Positions 60,667 through 64,000 of a DNA stretch of 64,000 bases are shown piece after piece (position 1 is the stretch's first letter; each line of letters opens with the position of its first letter). The stretch covers positions 1 to 64,000 of the forward strand of contig DASVDH010000076.1 in NCBI GenBank assembly GCA_036381195.1, read 5' to 3'. Origin of the DNA: RSA9 sp036381195 (lineage in GTDB: Bacteria; Gemmatimonadota; Gemmatimonadetes; Longimicrobiales; RSA9). The translations under genes and the position numbers were made by a program. The notes beneath the pieces were generated by a model. The model had not been told where the DNA came from and made no database searches. It saw only the letters and a list, made by a program, of their open reading frames with translations.

Positions 60667-60879
60667 GGATCGTATGGATGCGTCGCAGCGGCACTGCAGC
60701 GCGCGAGATCGGCGGCCGCAGGCGGGGGCGCTCGTCCTTGACAGTGGCCGGACCGGCCCGCTAGCGTGCACGGGCACGCCGGGGCCGGGCGCGACGCGAC
60801 TCGAACGCGGCCCGCGATTCGGCGGTGACCCGTCCGCGCACCGACGCACGGCGGCGCGGCCGGCGCACGGAGCGTTCTC

Positions 60880-61674
60880 GTGATCTCCAGCTCGCAGCGA
60901 CAGCATCGCGGCCCGGAGGACCCGGGTAGGGGCGCGACGCCGCGCGACATCGTGGACGCCACGGCGAGGGAGCGGGAGGACCGCGAGCTGAACGCCTCCG
61001 CCCCTGCGCTGCCCGCGCGTTCGCGCTCCTACTGCTTCATCGAACGGCACGGGCGGTCGTACACCGTCTTCCTGGTCACCTATCCGGCGGGGCCGCAGCG
61101 GTGGCGCGGCTACTTCGTGTTCCGGGCCGCGGGCGATGACGGCCGCGGGCTGGAGGTGCGCACCGCCGACCTGTTCGTGGAGCGGAGCGAGCAGGAGATC
61201 GACGAGCGCGCCCGGGGACTCGGCCGGCCGCTGATCCAGGCGCTGCTCGAGTCGGCGCTCCACACCCACGAGCGGAATGCGCTGGCGGCGGAGAGCGCGC
61301 GGAGGTCGCTGCGCGACATTCTGGCGAGGCGCGCCGCCGAGCTGGCAGCGGACGAGCCGGCGGGAGCGGAGCAGCAGCTCTCGCTGGATCGCCTGCGGTC
61401 GCTGTACGAGTCGTACCGGCTCGATCAGGTGGCGCACCTCATCGCGCTCATCGCCCCTGAGGATTTCCGCGCGCTGGTCACGCGCCTGCTGGAAGGCCGC
61501 GAGATCGATTTCCGCTCGCGGGACCGGTACCAACTGGCGATGCTGGTCGTGCAGGAGATCGAGCGGCACCTGCCTCTGCCGCCCTTCGAGCACTGGGTGG
61601 GCGATTACCTCGCGCACCGGGAGGCGTACCGGCAGTACTCGCATGCCCTGCACCGCGAGGCCGTGCTTCCGTAG
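60880..61674 (+). CDS. Unknown protein, 264 aa, same family as the protein at 57625-58134
   Basis: GTG start. N-terminal region (YCFIERHGRSYTVFLVTYPAGPQRWRGYFVFRAAGD) looks like a small beta domain of ~70 residues, followed by a helical part with LIQALLESALHTHERNALAAESA, and a C-terminal ~90-residue domain (YESYRLDQVAHLIALIAPEDFRALV, LPPFEHWVGDYL) shared with the neighbouring unknown gene. No signal peptide. Function unknown. Confidence 0.7.
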   Translation: MISSSQRQHRGPEDPGRGATPRDIVDATAREREDRELNASAPALPARSRSYCFIERHGRSYTVFLVTYPAGPQRWRGYFVFRAAGDDGRGLEVRTADLFVERSEQEIDERARGLGRPLIQALLESALHTHERNALAAESARRSLRDILARRAAELAADEPAGAEQQLSLDRLRSLYESYRLDQVAHLIALIAPEDFRALVTRLLEGREIDFRSRDRYQLAMLVVQEIERHLPLPPFEHWVGDYLAHREAYRQYSHALHREAVLP

Positions 61675-61746
61675 CCGCGTGGAGCCGGCCGCCCGCCGCG
61701 GACATCAGCGATCATCATTCACGTCGGCGTACCAACGGAGGTGAGC

Positions 61747-62841
61747 GTGGCCCGGGAGAGCTGGCTCAGGCGGAACGCTTTGCTTCTCCTCCTCGTCTTC
61801 ATGCCCATCGCGCTGCTCCTGGAGCACGTCCTGCACGTGGGCGGGCTGTGGGTGTTCGTCACCTCCGCGCTGGCGATCGTCCCGTTGGCGGGCCTGATGG
61901 GGCGCGCGACGGAGCACCTCGCGGCGCGGCTGGGGGAAGGCGTGGGCGGCCTGCTCAACGCGACGTTCGGCAACGCGGCCGAGTTGATCATCGCGATCAT
62001 CGCGCTGCGCGCGGGGCTGCACGACCTGGTCAAGGCGTCCATCACCGGCTCGATCATCGGGAACATCCTGCTGGTCTTCGGGCTGGGCGCCCTGTACGGC
62101 GGGATCAAGCACCAGACGCAGCGGTTCAACGCGACGGCGGCGGGCCTGAGCGGGACGCTGCTGGTGCTGAGCGCGATCGGGCTGGTGATCCCGGCGATCT
62201 TCCACTTCCTGGCGCGGGGCGCCCCCGCACCCGCGGAGCAGGAGCTCAGCCTCGAGATCGCGATGGTGCTCATGGCGACGTACCTGCTGAGCCTGGTGTT
62301 CACGCTCCGCACGCACCGTCACCTCTACGTGGGCACGGCCGGGGCGGAGGCGCTCGAGGAGCTCGGCGAACCCGTGGGCTCGGTCGGCCGAAACCTGCTG
62401 GTGTTGCTGGCGGCGACGGCGGGCGTGGCGTTGATGAGCGAGCTGCTGGTGGGAGCGGTGGAGGAGGCGGCGGAGGCGTTCGCGATGAATGAGGTGTTCG
62501 TGGGCGTGATCCTGGTGGCGCTGATCGGCAACGCGGCCGAGCATTCGACGGCGGTGCTGATGGCCGGCAAGAACAAGATGGACGCGGCGATCACGATCGC
62601 GATGGGGTCATCCATCCAGGTCGCGCTGTTCGTGGCGCCGCTGCTCGTGTTCCTGAGTTACGCGATCGGGCCGCAGCCCATGGATCTGCTCTTCACGACG
62701 CTCGAGGTGGTGGCGGTGGGGATCGCCGTGCTGATCATGGCGCTCATCGCGAGCGACGGCGAGTCGCACTGGATGGAGGGCGTGCAGCTCCTGGCCGTGT
62801 ACGTGATCCTCGGGATCGCGTTCTACTTCCTGCCCGTGTGA
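61747..62841 (+). CDS. CAX-type calcium/cation:proton antiporter
   Basis: 364 aa from GTG at 61747, five bases after CGGAGG; a GTG six bases earlier is less well placed. About eleven membrane helices. The two alpha-repeat motifs with the ion-binding glutamates are NATFGNAAELIIAIIALR and LIGNAAEHSTAVLMAGKNKMD; an acidic loop (VGAVEEAAEAF) lies between. It exports calcium or similar divalent cations in exchange for protons. Confidence 0.93.
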   Translation: MARESWLRRNALLLLLVFMPIALLLEHVLHVGGLWVFVTSALAIVPLAGLMGRATEHLAARLGEGVGGLLNATFGNAAELIIAIIALRAGLHDLVKASITGSIIGNILLVFGLGALYGGIKHQTQRFNATAAGLSGTLLVLSAIGLVIPAIFHFLARGAPAPAEQELSLEIAMVLMATYLLSLVFTLRTHRHLYVGTAGAEALEELGEPVGSVGRNLLVLLAATAGVALMSELLVGAVEEAAEAFAMNEVFVGVILVALIGNAAEHSTAVLMAGKNKMDAAITIAMGSSIQVALFVAPLLVFLSYAIGPQPMDLLFTTLEVVAVGIAVLIMALIASDGESHWMEGVQLLAVYVILGIAFYFLPV

Positions 62842-63058
62842 TCCGCGACCACGCTCTGCCGGCCCGCCGCGTGCGCTCCCGTCTCGCGAGGGGGCCGGCC
62901 AGCGCACCTCAGTGTGGACCAGCCGCGGGATGTCATCCACAGCACCACGCTAACCGAAGCGAGCGACGCCCAGCCGCTTCGCCTCCGGTGCCGCGCGCGG
63001 TGGGCGCCGGGCCGCCGCCGGGCGGCCCGCGGCCCGCCCCGCCGCCCTGCGGGCCGGC

Positions 63059-63946
63059 TCACAGGCCGAGCGGCGCGGGGACGGGCGTCTCGCCGCTGTA
63101 GTCGTAGAAGCCGCGGCCCGATTTCCTGCCCAGGTATCCGAGCTGGACCATCCGCTTGAGGAGCGGAGGCGGAGCGAAGCGAGGCTCGCGGTACTCGTCG
63201 AACATGATCTCGGCAACGCGGTAGAGCGTGTCGATGCCGACGAAGTCGCTGAGGGTGAACGGCCCCATCGGGTAGCCGGTGCCGAGTGTCATGCCGCGGT
63301 CGATGTCCTCGATCGAGCCGAGGCCGGACTCGAGGCCGCGGATCGCGTCGAGCATGTACGGCACGAGCAGGCGGTTGACGATGAAGCCGGACGTGTCCTT
63401 GGCCTCGATGGGCTCCTTGCCCAGAGACTGCGCGAAGGCGTAGGCCGTGCGGAATGCCTCCTCGCTGGTCGCGATGGTGCGCACGACCTCGACCAGCTTC
63501 ATCACGGGGACGGGATTGAAGAAGTGTAGCCCGACCACGCGATCCGGGCGGCGGGTGGCCGCGGCCATGGCCGCGATGGTGAGCGAGCTGGTGTTGCTGG
63601 CGAAGATCGTCTCCGGCGGGCAGATGCCGTCCAGCTCGCGGAAGAGCGCGTTCTTGATCTCGAGATCCTCGGTGACCGCCTCGATGACCAGGTCGGCATC
63701 GGCGAGGTCGGACAGCGCGGTGGTGGTCCGGATCCGCCCGAGCGCCTGATCGCGGAGCGCGGGCTCGAGCTTGCCCCTCTCGACCGCGCGGTCGAGACTG
63801 CGCGTGATCGCCTTCAGGCCGCGCTCGCAAAGCTCCTCCGAGACTTCCCGCACCCAGGTCTGGTACCCGGCCCTCGCCGCGACCTCGGCAATGCCGCTGC
63901 CCATCAGGCCGCATCCCAGCACGGCCACCGTCCGGATCTCCGCCAT
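63059..63946 (-). CDS. 3-hydroxyacyl-CoA (3-hydroxybutyryl-CoA) dehydrogenase
   Basis: 295 aa from ATG at 63946 with GGAGG eight bases upstream. NAD motif VLGCGLMGSGIAEVAARAGYQ; catalytic His/Glu pair region GLHFFNPVPVMKLVEVVR; ASNTSSLTI and DTSGFIVNRLLVPYMLDAI are typical of monofunctional FadB2/Hbd enzymes. It oxidises 3-hydroxyacyl-CoA with NAD in beta-oxidation or works in reverse in C4 metabolism. Confidence 0.95.
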   Translation of the reverse strand: MAEIRTVAVLGCGLMGSGIAEVAARAGYQTWVREVSEELCERGLKAITRSLDRAVERGKLEPALRDQALGRIRTTTALSDLADADLVIEAVTEDLEIKNALFRELDGICPPETIFASNTSSLTIAAMAAATRRPDRVVGLHFFNPVPVMKLVEVVRTIATSEEAFRTAYAFAQSLGKEPIEAKDTSGFIVNRLLVPYMLDAIRGLESGLGSIEDIDRGMTLGTGYPMGPFTLSDFVGIDTLYRVAEIMFDEYREPRFAPPPLLKRMVQLGYLGRKSGRGFYDYSGETPVPAPLGL

Positions 63947-64000
63947 CGTTCCTCCGTTGCGACCGACACCCGTATGAGGACGCGGCAATATGCGCGGCGC

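Larger units (their letters stand above)
59652..60879. other. 1.2-kb gene-free, structure-rich region
   Basis: No credible coding sequence on either strand. It contains two strong promoter matches (plus at 60174-60202, minus at 60638-60666), at least three intrinsic-terminator-like hairpins, a T-box-like motif on the minus strand, three hairpins with the identical loop TTGCCAG and a mutually exclusive hairpin pair. The items are listed separately. This looks like one or more non-coding RNA genes or leaders. Confidence 0.7.

Noticed and set aside
60785..60825. tRNA-like T-arm GACTCGAACGC
   Set aside because: No matching acceptor, D-arm or anticodon arm at proper spacing on either strand.

Overview
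The window is about 64 kb of very GC-rich, gene-dense bacterial chromosome. Nearly all of it is housekeeping or metabolic genes in short co-directional runs, many with 4-base stop/start overlaps. The protein set fits a Gram-negative bacterium: an Mla-type MlaE-MlaF-MlaD lipid transport operon plus a second MCE protein, HtrA/DegQ-type protease, bifunctional PBP, many lipoproteins, and MqnA of the futalosine menaquinone route. Together with a diadenylate cyclase and an FTR1 iron permease, this recalls Gemmatimonadota or a related high-GC lineage. That placement is an inference from gene content; no rRNA was seen to confirm it. I found no tRNA, rRNA, insertion sequence, phage or CRISPR array.

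Layout. 1-3.1 kb: the 3' end of an ATP-grasp ligase gene, then three overlapping genes for exported proteins, two of them lipoproteins. 3.1-8.3 kb (minus): folE, queD, an unusual rpiB, a matrixin-like zinc protease lipoprotein, an envelope protein and nfo. 8.3-18.2 kb: ppa, a small lipoprotein, htrA, Nudix, metK with a SAM-II-like leader, a PIG-L deacetylase, two small unknowns, an ArsR regulator, fumC and an SDR. 18.2-21.5 kb: a PBP1A-like enzyme and trxB, convergent across a hexamer-repeat element. 21.5-25.2 kb: a 15-unit, 16-bp minisatellite, then a compact operon of two related unknown proteins around a soluble kinase with two H-boxes. 25.3-28.1 kb: an FTR1 iron permease, its lipoprotein partner and a ferritin-like protein whose promoter region has a perfect AT-rich palindrome. 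28.2-37 kb (minus): response regulator, ferredoxin-NADP reductase, PgsA-like, AI-2E family permease, Nudix, asd, lysC and mlaD-mlaF-mlaE. 37-44.7 kb: mqnA, a second MCE protein, a membrane protein with a sensor kinase, rho, and a phosphoribosyltransferase. 44.7-49.4 kb: a second hexamer-repeat element, gyrB-dciA-recF and enoyl-CoA hydratase. 49.8-56.8 kb: a fused M16 peptidase, diadenylate cyclase, D-amino-acid transaminase, a second AI-2E family permease, ssb and a DUF3618 protein. 57-61.7 kb is the least recognisable stretch: small unknown proteins and a 1.2-kb gene-free segment crowded with promoters, terminators and hairpins. 61.7-64 kb: a CAX-type cation/proton exchanger and a 3-hydroxyacyl-CoA dehydrogenase.

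The strongest candidates for undescribed biology are all non-coding or small-operon features. They are the inverted ACGNNN/CGTNNN hexamer arrays at two convergent gene junctions; the 59.9-60.65 kb RNA-like segment with three hairpins sharing the loop TTGCCAG; a T-box-like sequence on the opposite strand there; the SAM-II-like pseudoknot before metK; and the double-H-box kinase operon. Positions come from reading the sequence by hand; start codons with weak support are flagged.
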